In this document: positions 42,478-51,030 of the stretch, in pieces | Layout: each line of letters opens with the position of its first letter | How positions within the stretch are numbered: position 1 is the stretch's first letter | Position numbers and translations under genes: made by a program | The notes under the pieces: generated by a model | The model's input: the letters and a program-made list of their open reading frames with translations, nothing else | What the model was told of the DNA's origin: nothing | Database searches by the model: none | From: Chitinophagaceae bacterium | GTDB lineage: Bacteria; Bacteroidota; Bacteroidia; Chitinophagales; Chitinophagaceae | DNA: 64,000 nt | Assembly: GCA_019638615.1 (NCBI GenBank) | Contig: JAHBTL010000008.1 | Location: 1 to 64,000, forward strand | Direction of reading: 5' to 3'

Positions 42478-44973
42478 CTATTGTATTTTACTATTGATAT
42501 ACTCTATCTGCGCCTGGATATCCTCAGGGTTGGAAGCTACATTTTTTAAGGCTGTTTTTTGCGTGGCGATCGTTTTAAGTAACACCTGGTTTATATAAGG
42601 CAGCAGGTTCTGGCGGTAAGCCGCAGGAATTTCTTCACGCATTTTTACCAGGGCGTCAACCGCTTTTTTTACAGACGCTGTCTCCGTCAGTTGTATGGCA
42701 TAATAGGCTATCGCATTGGCGTTCTCAAGTTTCGATTCGCCAAAAGGCAATGCATCATACCAGTCCAGCACATAAGCCAGGTCTTCCTGCCTGGCATTGC
42801 CAGCGAATACATTACAGATAGCACCTCCCAACTTTCCCTTGACCGTTAAAGCCGACAACTTTTTTGCTTCGGTATAAGCCTGCGCTTTATCGGCTTCATT
42901 CAGTGCTAATAATGCCGCGCCTGCCACGCTGTAAGAAGAATCGTTCACGCTCCTCTGCACCAGTTCCCTGTAAATAGGTTTATCATACAGGCTTAATGCC
43001 ATCAGGGCTTCAGCTCTTACCGTGGGCTTTTGATCGCCTTTGGCTACCTCAAAAATGGTGGTTTCCATCAATTGCTTTACTATTTCTTTTTTAAAATCGA
43101 GCGACTGAACCGCAAGGATCCGCAATCCATGGTATTTATCTCTCAACGCTGTTTTCAGCAATTCAACCGCAGGCAGGCTGTCCTGCATACCGGCACATGC
43201 GGTAATGGCTTCCCGGCGATCCACATAGTTTCCTGCTACTTTATACAGGTGTATATATTCGGCAAGCGACCGGCCTGTTTCGTGCTTTTCTGCCAGCAGT
43301 ATTTTATCGCCGTCAAAGTTTACAAGATCGGGGCGGGCAGCCGCGCTAAAAGTGAAGGTCTGATCTTTGGACTTAATCCATACATTGTGCCTTAGTTTGG
43401 CGTTTCCCTGGTATACATCTATGGCAACGGGCAATATAAATGCCGCTCCCTCCTGGGTTTGTTTTACATGTACCGCAACGGTTTTACCGGCTTCATCATA
43501 GCTATACCGTATGTCCAGCTTGGGGTGACCGCTGCCGAAATACCACTGGTTAAAGAACCAGTTCAGGTCTTTGCCGCTTACTTCTTCCAGCGCCAGCCGG
43601 AGCTGGTGCGCTTCGCCCGTCTTAAATTTATTGCTGGTTAAATACAGGTTCAATCCTTTATAAAAAGCCTCTTCGCCCAAAAAATTTCTCAGCATATTCA
43701 GTATCCTGCCGCCTTTATTGTAGCTCACCAGGTCGAACATGTCTTCCCTTTCCTTATAATAAAAGCGCACCAAATTCTTTTTAGCTTCTTCAGGACTTCC
43801 AAGATACTGGCGCATGTCTTCATAGTTTTCCGCATCACCCGCGTCTTTACCATATTTGTATTCATTCCATAATACCTGGCTCAGGTTGGCAAACGATTCG
43901 TTTACAGTAAGATTGCTCCAGCTTTCGGCTGTAACATAATCGCCAAACCAATGATGGAACAATTCATGCGCTATCGTGCTTTCCCAGGCATTGCCATCCA
44001 GTAATTGCCTTGAGTCCTGCTGTGCGTCTTCCTTATGTAAGGTAGCCGTTGTATTTTCCATAGCGCCACTCACAAAATCACGCCCTACCATTTGGGAATA
44101 CTTAATCCAGGGGTAGTTAACACCGGTGATCCTCTCAAAAAAGGAGATCATTTCAGGTGTATTGCCAAATATTTTTTTCGCTACCCCGGCATATTCCTTC
44201 TCTACATAATAGCTCACTTCCTTGCCCTTATACATTTCTCTTACCACGGCAAAATCTCCTACCCCCATAAAAAACAAATACGGCGCATGTGGCAGATCCA
44301 TTTTCCAGTAATCCGTGCGGGTACCGTCTGCATTTTTTTGTTGCTGCAACAATTTACCATTGCTGAGCGTAACATATTTTGAAGGCACTACCAGGAAAAA
44401 CTCCTGGGTAGACTTTTGATTGGGCTTATCAATTGTAGGGCACCATACGGAAGTGCTTTCCGTTTCACCCTGTGTCCATATCTGGGTAGGCTTATCTTTT
44501 TCCTCACCACGCGGATTTATAAAATAAAGGCCTTTGTTATCGTTGATCGCGGCGCTTCCTCCCTTTGCCATTTCATCGGGTTTAGCTACGTAGTCAATAT
44601 ATATTTTGTACTGCTCGCCCCGCTTATAGGATTTATTGAGCTTCACCTGTATCTGCTGCCCGTCGTACCTGTATTTCAAAGGCGCTGTTACCGTACCCTT
44701 AACAAGCCCCACCGCCTTTATTTCCATTCCTTTCGCGTCGAGCGTAAGTGAATCGGTACTGTAAAAATGCGGCTCCAGGGTAATCCATACCTTGCCGTAC
44801 ATATATGATTTTTCATAGTCAAACCTGGCTTCCAGCTTTGTATGCACCAGGTTATTTATTTTTTCGGCACTTGCGCGGTATATGCCCTGTGCAGCACTAT
44901 CGCTCTGGGCATAAGAGTGAACAATCACAACAGTAAGCAACAATACTACTGATAATCGGGATGCTTTTTTCAC
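42478..44973 (-). CDS. M1 family zinc aminopeptidase
   Basis: An 831-residue exported enzyme (signal peptide to SYAQ) that removes N-terminal residues from peptides. GAMEN at 303-307 holds the N-terminus of the substrate; the zinc site is HELFH at 336-340 with Glu359 (NESFANL). The C-terminal half from about 590 has helical HEAT-like repeats common in the family. The start codon reads GTG (44973); no better ATG fits the signal peptide. It is divergent from the next gene across 327 bp. Confidence 0.95.
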   Translation of the reverse strand: MKKASRLSVVLLLTVVIVHSYAQSDSAAQGIYRASAEKINNLVHTKLEARFDYEKSYMYGKVWITLEPHFYSTDSLTLDAKGMEIKAVGLVKGTVTAPLKYRYDGQQIQVKLNKSYKRGEQYKIYIDYVAKPDEMAKGGSAAINDNKGLYFINPRGEEKDKPTQIWTQGETESTSVWCPTIDKPNQKSTQEFFLVVPSKYVTLSNGKLLQQQKNADGTRTDYWKMDLPHAPYLFFMGVGDFAVVREMYKGKEVSYYVEKEYAGVAKKIFGNTPEMISFFERITGVNYPWIKYSQMVGRDFVSGAMENTTATLHKEDAQQDSRQLLDGNAWESTIAHELFHHWFGDYVTAESWSNLTVNESFANLSQVLWNEYKYGKDAGDAENYEDMRQYLGSPEEAKKNLVRFYYKEREDMFDLVSYNKGGRILNMLRNFLGEEAFYKGLNLYLTSNKFKTGEAHQLRLALEEVSGKDLNWFFNQWYFGSGHPKLDIRYSYDEAGKTVAVHVKQTQEGAAFILPVAIDVYQGNAKLRHNVWIKSKDQTFTFSAAARPDLVNFDGDKILLAEKHETGRSLAEYIHLYKVAGNYVDRREAITACAGMQDSLPAVELLKTALRDKYHGLRILAVQSLDFKKEIVKQLMETTIFEVAKGDQKPTVRAEALMALSLYDKPIYRELVQRSVNDSSYSVAGAALLALNEADKAQAYTEAKKLSALTVKGKLGGAICNVFAGNARQEDLAYVLDWYDALPFGESKLENANAIAYYAIQLTETASVKKAVDALVKMREEIPAAYRQNLLPYINQVLLKTIATQKTALKNVASNPEDIQAQIEYINSKIQ

Positions 44974-45300
44974 GAGTAAATTGATTTGATGTGTTGAGAA
45001 TTCATAAGATATAACTGAACAAATACTATTTGTTTATCACCCATTTGTGTTGACAAATCGCTATGATAACGGCATTTACAGCAAAAATTGTATTGTAATG
45101 AATGATAAGAGGCAATTTATTGCATATACCATTGAAAAACACAATAATATCACTATTTATTACGATAATAAAGACGTAAAAATACTTGTGTACCCGTGAA
45201 ACTATTGGTTTTTTACACGAACGGCACATATGTAAGCTTTTAAGTAGCTTTGTAAAGTATTGATCTTTAGCTGGAAAGCCACGTAAGAAAATCTTTTTGA
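44974..45300. other. Divergent intergenic region, 327 bp, AT-rich
   Basis: It separates the M1 peptidase from the low-complexity protein gene. A good -7 box (TAGCTTTG, 45245-45252) lies about 48 bp before the plus-strand gene, but no TTG stands 19-21 nt upstream of it. A 67-codon open frame on the minus strand has no protein-like character and is not called. Confidence 0.4.
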
Positions 45301-46773
45301 ATGCGGAAACTGATATTTGTTTTCCTTATTGCTTTAATTGCTGAGGATGTATCCAGCCAGGGCGATCATTTTATTTATATCCAGGCAGATAATCAACAGT
45401 CTTTTTATGTGCGTTCCGGGTCAAAAATGTTCCGGTCGTCAGGAGAAGGGTATCTTGTCATACCAGGCTTGCTCTCTAACAATTATGAATTGATCATTGG
45501 ATTCCCGGGTGTTACGCCTGTTACAGAATGGCGTTTTGATTGTACGATTGATGAAAAAGACCTGGGGTTTATATTAAAACGGAGCACCGCGACCGGAGCG
45601 CCCGAGCTGATCAACCTGGGACAAAAGGATGGCATTACCGGCACAAAAGTCCGGGTGAAAGAGGAGAAAAAAACCATGCCTGAAACAAAACCGCTTACAG
45701 GCAGCATAAGCGATGACCCTTTTTCGAAAATGCTGGCGGATGTTGTAAATGATCCCTCCATCAGGCTGCAACCCGTTATCATTGAAAAGAAAACGGAGCC
45801 TGTACTGGCAGCAGCACCCACCACCGTTGTTGACAGCACAAGTAAGTCTGTTGCCATTGTACAAAAGAAGGATTCAGCCGGCAGCCTGGCGGGTTTAACC
45901 ACCGGAGCGAAAAATACTCCGGCCGCTGCAAAAGACAGCATTCAGGCGACTCCCGGCGGGGAGAATAAAACAGTTGCTTTAAAAGAGACTTCACCCAAAA
46001 CAGACAGCGCCCTTACAAAAGCGACTGTTGTGAAGCCAGACCCAACCCGGCTGGCAAATACCGTAGCTGCCAAACAACCCGATAATCTGCCGTTTGTTGT
46101 AAAAGAAATAAAAAAGGAAGAAAAAGAAGCTTTTGTACTGAAAGAAACGCCCGCAACCCGAAACAAACCCACTACAAGCGATAACAGCACGGATCAAAAA
46201 ACACTGCCTTTTACGGTTCAACCCAGGGAAGAGCCGGTTGCCACAGTAAAAAAACAGGACGTACCCAATGACAAAACATCGCCCGGCAGTGACAACAGCG
46301 GCAAGGCAACAGCTACTGTTACAGCCCAGCCAAAAGAGGAATCTTTTGTAGCAAAAGAGTTGCCGAAAACAGACAATAAAGCCTCAACCGCTAACAGCAA
46401 CCCCGGCGATAAAAAGACTTTGCCTTTTACGGTTCAGCCCAAAGAAGAACCGGTTGCTGTAAAAGAATCACCCAAAACGGAAAATGCAATTCAGCCCAAT
46501 GCCGTTAACGGTGCCGACAAAAACAATGGTACCAGCACGCCTCCTAAAGAAGATAAACCTTTTGTACTGAAAGAAACCATCACCGCAAAAAAAGAGCGTG
46601 CAGATAAAATTCCTACTGTATCCGAGCCTGCTAAAAATGTTGTTACTTCCTCTGTTTCTATTAAAAAAACATTGCAGCGCAAAAGCATTGATGGCATTGA
46701 GCTGATTTATGTAGATGAGGGAGAAAACGGCGCCAAAGACACGATACGCATACTGATACCGGGAGTGAAGTAG
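45301..46773 (+). CDS. Secreted protein: N-terminal beta domain plus repetitive Lys/Pro/Thr tail
   Basis: A 490-residue protein with a signal peptide (to about residue 19, SSQG). Residues 21-115 form a beta-rich domain with FIYIQADNQQSFYVR and the DLGFILKRS stretch; I have seen this kind of domain in other Chitinophagaceae surface proteins with changing tails. Residues about 120-450 are a low-complexity tail in which a unit like LPFTVQPKEEPVAVKE recurs at about 300, 335 and 375, with related VLKET and VAKEL blocks around it. The end (about 455-490) is folded again. Function unknown; a surface or cell-wall role is inferred. Confidence 0.75.
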   Translation: MRKLIFVFLIALIAEDVSSQGDHFIYIQADNQQSFYVRSGSKMFRSSGEGYLVIPGLLSNNYELIIGFPGVTPVTEWRFDCTIDEKDLGFILKRSTATGAPELINLGQKDGITGTKVRVKEEKKTMPETKPLTGSISDDPFSKMLADVVNDPSIRLQPVIIEKKTEPVLAAAPTTVVDSTSKSVAIVQKKDSAGSLAGLTTGAKNTPAAAKDSIQATPGGENKTVALKETSPKTDSALTKATVVKPDPTRLANTVAAKQPDNLPFVVKEIKKEEKEAFVLKETPATRNKPTTSDNSTDQKTLPFTVQPREEPVATVKKQDVPNDKTSPGSDNSGKATATVTAQPKEESFVAKELPKTDNKASTANSNPGDKKTLPFTVQPKEEPVAVKESPKTENAIQPNAVNGADKNNGTSTPPKEDKPFVLKETITAKKERADKIPTVSEPAKNVVTSSVSIKKTLQRKSIDGIELIYVDEGENGAKDTIRILIPGVK

Positions 46774-46858
46774 AGAATGTGTACCGGTGGTAATATCTCC
46801 TCTCGCTTACTTTATCCAGAAATAACCTGTTTTTGCTGAGCAGAATGCTAAAAACCCC

Positions 46859-46866
46859 TATTTTTG
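46859..46866 (+). promoter_or_regulatory. Possible -7 box upstream of the tRNA
   Basis: TATTTTTG matches the Bacteroidota TAnnTTTG box. The nearest TTG upstream (46833-46835) stands 23 nt away, longer than ideal. A start near 46873 would include the tRNA-like hairpin element in the tRNA precursor. Confidence 0.4.
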
Positions 46867-46905
46867 CACCCCGTTTTAAAGTTGAACCATTTGGACCTTA
46901 AAGCA

Positions 46906-46949
46906 ATCAGGCGAGGTAGTCCGCCACGCCACGGCGGAGATGGGTTCAA
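46906..46949 (+). pseudogene. Shrunken tRNA-like copy in front of the tRNA gene
   Basis: ATCAGGCGAGGTAG (46906-46919) repeats exactly the 5' end region of the true tRNA (46956-46969), and GATGGGTTCAA (46939-46949) repeats its T-arm (47008-47018). Between them the D-arm, anticodon arm and variable loop are replaced by a perfect stem-loop, TCCGCC-ACGCCAC-GGCGGA (46920-46938). The 3' acceptor strand is lost, so it cannot make a functional tRNA. Confidence 0.7.
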
Positions 46950-46959
46950 AAAAATATCA

Positions 46960-47033
46960 GGCGAGGTAGCTCAGTTGGTTAGAGCGCAGGATTCATAACC
47001 CTGAGGTGATGGGTTCAATTCCCATCCTCGCTA
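46960..47033 (+). tRNA. tRNA-Met (anticodon CAU)
   Basis: A cloverleaf is readable: acceptor GGCGAGG with CCTCGCT (first pair G-U), D-arm with GGTTAG, anticodon loop TTCATAA, T-arm GGGTTCAATTCCC and discriminator A. CCA is not encoded. The anticodon stem has one A-C mismatch next to the loop (31-39). CAU also occurs in a lysidine-modified tRNA-Ile; I prefer Met from overall sequence likeness, but this is not decided by the window. Confidence 0.85.
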
Positions 47034-47057
47034 CAATTCAAATGGTGTTTATGTAAA

Positions 47058-47080
47058 GGCGCATTTTATGCGTCTTTTTT
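47058..47080 (+). terminator. Rho-independent terminator after the tRNA
   Basis: A seven-base-pair stem (47058-47064 with 47068-47074, one G-T pair) closes a short T loop and runs into six T. It lies 24 bp after the tRNA. Confidence 0.8.
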
Positions 47081-47288
47081 ATTGTTTATAGTCACTTATC
47101 ATCAATATGTATCGTTCAATATGTAGTCCGGTAATGTTTAACCGAATGACGCTAAATACACATAATCAATCAAATATGAAGGTTCAACTCCCGTTCAGGT
47201 AAAATGAAAATTAATGCTTACTTAAATGTTTGCTATCTGGAACCGAAAACGGGGCGTTACAGGAAATATCCCTTCAAAGAGAGAAAAA

Positions 47289-47315
47289 TTGTCGCGATTA
47301 ACCGAATCGTGACAA
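47289..47315 (+). promoter_or_regulatory. Inverted repeat, distal operator of the Fic gene
   Basis: TTGTCGCGAT (47289-47298) and ATCGTGACAA (47306-47315) form arms matching at nine of ten positions, with a 7-nt spacer. A weaker relative (TTGTCA at 47319-47324 and TGACAG at 47340-47345) lies between this and the proximal copy. Confidence 0.7.
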
Positions 47316-47359
47316 TTTTTGTCAGGGTAAAAGGATTCGTGACAGAAATAAGCATAATT

Positions 47360-47385
47360 TTGTCGCGATAAAGAAATCGCGACAA
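47360..47385 (+). promoter_or_regulatory. Perfect inverted repeat over the Fic start codon
   Basis: TTGTCGCGAT (47360-47369) and ATCGCGACAA (47376-47385) are exact 10-bp inverted repeats with a 6-nt spacer, and the last A is the first base of the ATG. A protein bound here would block initiation or elongation. The Fic protein's own N-terminal winged-helix-like region is the natural candidate. Confidence 0.8.
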
Positions 47386-48764
47386 TGGCTAAATCAGCAA
47401 ACCCAGCGAAAGATTTACGGGAAATCATCCTTACCCTTTCCAGCGAGGCAAGCGGACTTTCTATTGAAGCTATTGAAGCCAAATTAACAAGCCCTCCTGA
47501 GCGACGGACCCTGCAAAGACGTTTAAAGGAGTTAATAGCCTCAGGCGAACTGTTATCCTCCGGAAAAGGGCGTGCCACCAGATACGAGCTGGCGAAAGTT
47601 GCACCTGTCAGCAATCCAGGCACGGTCAACTCCGATTTACTGCCGCTGTCCGGGCAGGCACGGGAGATCCGGCAATACGTTTCGCAACCCCAACAAAAGC
47701 GCCAGCCGGTAGGCTATAACCGGAGCTTTCTTGACAACTACCAGCCTAACAGCAGCAGTTACCTGACAAAACAGGAAAAAGAGCGGTTAGCCGGACTGGG
47801 AGTAACCGCGCAGATGAACGCCCCGGCAGGCACTTATGCGAAACAAATTTTACAACGGTTATTAATCGATCTGGCCTGGAATTCCAGCAGGCTGGAAGGG
47901 AATACCTATTCCCTGCTCGATACACAACGGCTCCTGTATCAGGGAGTGTCGGCCAACAACAAATCTGCGTCGGAAGCACAAATGATCCTTAATCACAAAG
48001 ACGCTATTGAATTTATTGTCAATAATACTGCCGATATTGGCTTTAACCGGTACACGGTCTTAAGCCTGCACGCACTGTTATCCAATAACCTATTGCCTAA
48101 TCCGGCTGCTTCCGGCAGCCTGAGAACGCACGGCGTGGGAATAGCAGGTTCTGTTTACACGCCTGCCGGTACACCCCAGCTTATTGAAGAAATGTTCGAA
48201 CAGATGCTCGATAAGGCAGCTCAAATCCTGGATCCGTTTGAGCAAGCCTTTTTTATCATGGTACAGCTTCCTTACCTGCAACCCTTTGATGACGTTAATA
48301 AGCGGGTATCCCGTTTAGCGGCCAATATTCCTTTGAACAAAAAAAATCTTGCTCCACTGTCGTTCGTGGAGGTGCCAGATACACTTTACATAGACGGATT
48401 GCTTGGAGTATATGAATTGAACCGGGTTGAATTACTAAAGGACGTGTTTCTCTGGGCCTACGACCGCTCTGCCAAACAATATGCCGTCCAACGTCAGTCG
48501 TTGGGGGAACCCGACCCTTTCCGGATGCAATATCGCGATCTGATCCGTTCTCTCATCTCGGAGATCATTACCGCACCGAATTCAAAAGCGGAAGCGATCC
48601 CTATGATTCAGGCGAGGGCTCTCAGGCTGCCGGAAAGCGACCGGGAAAAATTTGTGCAAACCGTAGAAAATGAACTGGTCAGTTTACACAACGGCAATTT
48701 CGCGCGTTATTTCGTAACACCATCCCAGTTTAAAAACTGGCAGAAAATCTGGAATACTATCTGA
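47385..48764 (+). CDS. Fic-family protein with N-terminal DNA-binding-like domain
   Basis: A 459-residue protein. Residues about 8-70 look like a winged helix-turn-helix (LSIEAIEAKL, then RRTLQRRLKELIASG). The Fic core follows. The inhibitory-helix motif is SSRLEGN at 167-173. The catalytic loop reads QPFDDVNKR at 299-307 where canonical Fic proteins have HPFxxGNGR, so the general-base His is a Gln and both Gly positions differ. AMPylation of a target is therefore doubtful, and a regulator or toxin-like derivative is possible. Base composition is close to the surrounding genome. It stands alone downstream of its palindromes. Confidence 0.88.
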   Translation: MAKSANPAKDLREIILTLSSEASGLSIEAIEAKLTSPPERRTLQRRLKELIASGELLSSGKGRATRYELAKVAPVSNPGTVNSDLLPLSGQAREIRQYVSQPQQKRQPVGYNRSFLDNYQPNSSSYLTKQEKERLAGLGVTAQMNAPAGTYAKQILQRLLIDLAWNSSRLEGNTYSLLDTQRLLYQGVSANNKSASEAQMILNHKDAIEFIVNNTADIGFNRYTVLSLHALLSNNLLPNPAASGSLRTHGVGIAGSVYTPAGTPQLIEEMFEQMLDKAAQILDPFEQAFFIMVQLPYLQPFDDVNKRVSRLAANIPLNKKNLAPLSFVEVPDTLYIDGLLGVYELNRVELLKDVFLWAYDRSAKQYAVQRQSLGEPDPFRMQYRDLIRSLISEIITAPNSKAEAIPMIQARALRLPESDREKFVQTVENELVSLHNGNFARYFVTPSQFKNWQKIWNTI

Positions 48765-48817
48765 TGTATTGCAGAACTCTTTTTAAAAGTTAATAATCAA
48801 TTATTAAGCAATACTTC

Positions 48818-48910
48818 TTATTCTTCTCCTTCAGGATGACAATCGGGCAATTCACTAAACCTAAGAAAATCCTCTATAATGCTATTAGATAATTTTTCCG
48901 ACCCGGCTAC
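48818..48910 (+). repeat. Left 93-bp direct repeat of the IbrA/IbrB module (attachment-site-like)
   Basis: It matches 51774-51866 at 83 of 93 positions by hand count, without gaps. The right end (TTCCGACCCGGCTAC here, TTCCCGTCTCGGCTAC in the partner) resembles the T-arm and acceptor end of a tRNA. A terminator follows in each case. Confidence 0.8.
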
Positions 48911-48911
48911 G

Positions 48912-48937
48912 AAAAGGTTCCATAAGGAGCCTTTTTT
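48912..48937 (+). terminator. Terminator behind the left direct repeat
   Basis: A 10-bp stem with one G-T pair (48912-48921 with 48926-48935), an ATAA loop and a T-run. It would stop plus-strand transcription before the GNAT-like gene. Confidence 0.8.
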
Positions 48938-49301
48938 GCACAATGATTTACACCTGTATATATTCTCTATTTGCAACTCCACAATAAGCACTATACCGGT
49001 TTTACTTCTCTACTCTATTATATCTGTATATCTTTTCACGGGTACATGTTTAAATTAATTTCTTCAGGATCTGAAACCTTATCTGTAAAAAGAAGGCGTG
49101 GGATGGGAGTGGTTCTTGGAAGAAAAGTTTATTTTTGAAGCATATCAAAGATTGATTTACCAGGCTCTTATTGATAGAGCCCAGCTAATAATAACGCCTG
49201 TAAACTATTACAGGATTTGGATGATTTGAGAACGAAAGTATCCTTAAAGAGAAAATGCAGGAAACCTGCAAAAGCAGAACAGAAGGGCAAGCATATACAA
49301 T

Positions 49302-49727
49302 ATGGAAATCGTTAAATTAGAAGGAAAAGATCAACGGCTGTATAATTTGGTTGCCCATTTGGTAATGGACGAAGATGTACTGCGTTACAACCTGAATTAT
49401 CCATATAAAACATCACCGGATTACAGATGGTATATCGGAACAGAGAACGGAAATACAATTGGTTTTATTCCTGTAAAGCTGGACGGAGGAAAAGCCGTCA
49501 TCAACAATTATTATATCGCAGACGATGACAGCATAGTTCTCTCTACCCTGCTAAAAGAAATCATTCAGACCCTCCGTTCCGATTTTGAAATCGAAGCGGT
49601 CGTACAAACAAGACATATCCTTACTTTCGAAAAGTGCGGGTTCCCTACCATGCTTTATTGGAAAAGATATGTAAAAATGAAAATGGATAAACTGGAGCCG
49701 GGCAGAGATAAAGCTGTTGCAATTTAA
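49302..49727 (+). CDS. Small GNAT-like protein of the IbrA/IbrB module
   Basis: A 141-residue protein that begins MEIVKLEGKDQRLYNL. Strand-rich spacing and the segment WYIGTENGNTIGFIPVK near 43-59, followed by FEKCGFPTMLYWKRY near 109-123, look like a GNAT acetyltransferase fold, though no full acetyl-CoA loop is visible. It ends 8 bp before the PAPS-reductase-like gene, so the two are cotranscribed. It may be an unusual or non-catalytic member. Codon use is more AT-rich than in the nuo region. Confidence 0.7.
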   Translation: MEIVKLEGKDQRLYNLVAHLVMDEDVLRYNLNYPYKTSPDYRWYIGTENGNTIGFIPVKLDGGKAVINNYYIADDDSIVLSTLLKEIIQTLRSDFEIEAVVQTRHILTFEKCGFPTMLYWKRYVKMKMDKLEPGRDKAVAI

Positions 49728-49735
49728 AAAACGAG

Positions 49736-51025
49736 ATGCAAATGGGAAAGAATGTGTATGAGCTGACAATGCATCGCATTGGGTTAATTTTTAATGAATT
49801 TGACAATATTTATATTTCTTTTTCCGGAGGAAAGGACAGCGGTGTAATGCTGAACCTTTGTATCAAATACATAAGAGAGAGCAGGATTAAAAGACGGATT
49901 GGTATTTTTCATCTTGACTACGAAGTACAATATGAAAAGACAACGCAATATGTAGATCGCGTCTTAAAAGAGAATCCCGATATTATCGATGTATACAGGG
50001 TTTGTGTCCCGTTTAAAGTAACTACCTGCACATCCATGCATCAAACCTTCTGGCGCCCATGGGACGACAACCACAAAGAGCTCTGGGTAAGAGAACAACC
50101 ACAAGGAAGTTATACGAAAAGCGATTTCCCGTTTTATAATAGAGAACTGTGGGACTATGATTTTCAGATGCTATTTGCCGAATGGTACCACGAGTTAAAG
50201 AAAGCCGGGAGAACCTGCTGTCTGGTAGGGATACGTACACAGGAAAGCTTCGACCGCTGGCGGACGATATACAGCAGCAGAAGAACAAGTTTATATAAAG
50301 GATTAAGATGGACGCATCGTATTACGGACAATGTATACAATGCTTATGTTATCCACGACTGGCTGACAGCGGATATATGGGTTGCCAATGGCCGATTCGG
50401 CTGGGACTACAACCGCTTATACGATCTTTATTACCAGGCCGGAGTACCTCTTGAGAAACAACGCGTGGCCAGCCCGTTTATCTCTGCTGCCCAGGAAAAT
50501 TTATCACTTTACCGGGCTCTCGATCCTGATATGTGGGGAAAAATGGTATGTCGTGTAAACGGGGTCAATTTTACCGCACTATATGGGCATACAAGTGCAG
50601 TGGGGAGAAATGCAGTTGTTTTGCCCGAAGGATATACATGGGAACGTTACATGCATTTCCTCTTGCATACACTACCTGAAAAAACAAGGAAGAATTACCT
50701 GAAAAAACTTGCCGTAAGCATTGATTTCTGGAGATACAAGGGAGGATGCCTGCCTGAGCAAACAATCGACAAGCTGCGCGCTATCGGCATTAAAATTGAA
50801 GTTTCGGCAGGTTCGAATTATAAAACATCCAAACGTCCTGTCCGGATGGAGTACCAGGACGACATCAATATCCCTGAATTTAAGAACCTGCCTACCTTTA
50901 AGCGAATGTGCGTGTGTATCCTCAAAAATGACCATTTGTGTAAATACATGGGATTCGCTCTCACAAAGAAAGAACTTGAGAATAAGCAGCGGGTAATAGA
51001 CTTTTACAAAAAAATATATACATAA
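49736..51025 (+). CDS. PAPS-reductase-fold DUF3440 protein, IbrA-like
   Basis: A 429-residue protein of the PP-loop ATP pyrophosphatase group. The nucleotide loop SGGKDSG lies at about 30-36. Family likeness to IbrA (DUF3440) is seen in GIFHLDYEVQYEKTTQYV and in the Trp-rich middle (HQTFWRPWDDNHKELWVRE). IbrA with IbrB was first described as a pair regulating prophage-borne genes in E. coli, and similar pairs are common on mobile elements; their chemistry is not known. It starts 8 bp after the GNAT-like gene and is followed by the ParB-like gene after 5 bp. Confidence 0.87.
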   Translation: MQMGKNVYELTMHRIGLIFNEFDNIYISFSGGKDSGVMLNLCIKYIRESRIKRRIGIFHLDYEVQYEKTTQYVDRVLKENPDIIDVYRVCVPFKVTTCTSMHQTFWRPWDDNHKELWVREQPQGSYTKSDFPFYNRELWDYDFQMLFAEWYHELKKAGRTCCLVGIRTQESFDRWRTIYSSRRTSLYKGLRWTHRITDNVYNAYVIHDWLTADIWVANGRFGWDYNRLYDLYYQAGVPLEKQRVASPFISAAQENLSLYRALDPDMWGKMVCRVNGVNFTALYGHTSAVGRNAVVLPEGYTWERYMHFLLHTLPEKTRKNYLKKLAVSIDFWRYKGGCLPEQTIDKLRAIGIKIEVSAGSNYKTSKRPVRMEYQDDINIPEFKNLPTFKRMCVCILKNDHLCKYMGFALTKKELENKQRVIDFYKKIYT

Positions 51026-51030
51026 ATCTC

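Larger units (their letters stand above)
47034..47384 (+). other. tRNA-to-Fic intergenic region with operator array
   Basis: This 351-bp region begins with the tRNA terminator and ends with three related inverted repeats in front of the Fic gene. Between about 47085 and 47280 I see no gene; a T-arm-like string near 47171 (GGTTCAACTCCCG) may be a trace of an old insertion or chance. Confidence 0.5.
48765..49301 (+). other. 537-bp intergenic region with the left direct repeat
   Basis: It holds the left 93-bp direct repeat (48818-48910), a terminator right behind it and AT-rich sequence up to the GNAT-like gene. A small hairpin (GGCTCT at 49163-49168, AGAGCC at 49176-49181) lies near the end. 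No gene is called; the short open frames lack coding features. Confidence 0.5.

Noticed and set aside
45026-45229. 67-codon minus-strand frame in the divergent gap
   Set aside because: It lies in AT-rich intergenic DNA, has no motif, and is not linked to a ribosome-binding or promoter signal.
47168-47195. T-arm-like string GGTTCAACTCCCG after the tRNA
   Set aside because: Only about 12 bases resemble a T-arm, there is no acceptor partner, and this could be chance.
49090-49240. Short open frame before the GNAT-like gene
   Set aside because: It has only about 45 codons after an in-frame stop and no ATG start; nothing recognisable.
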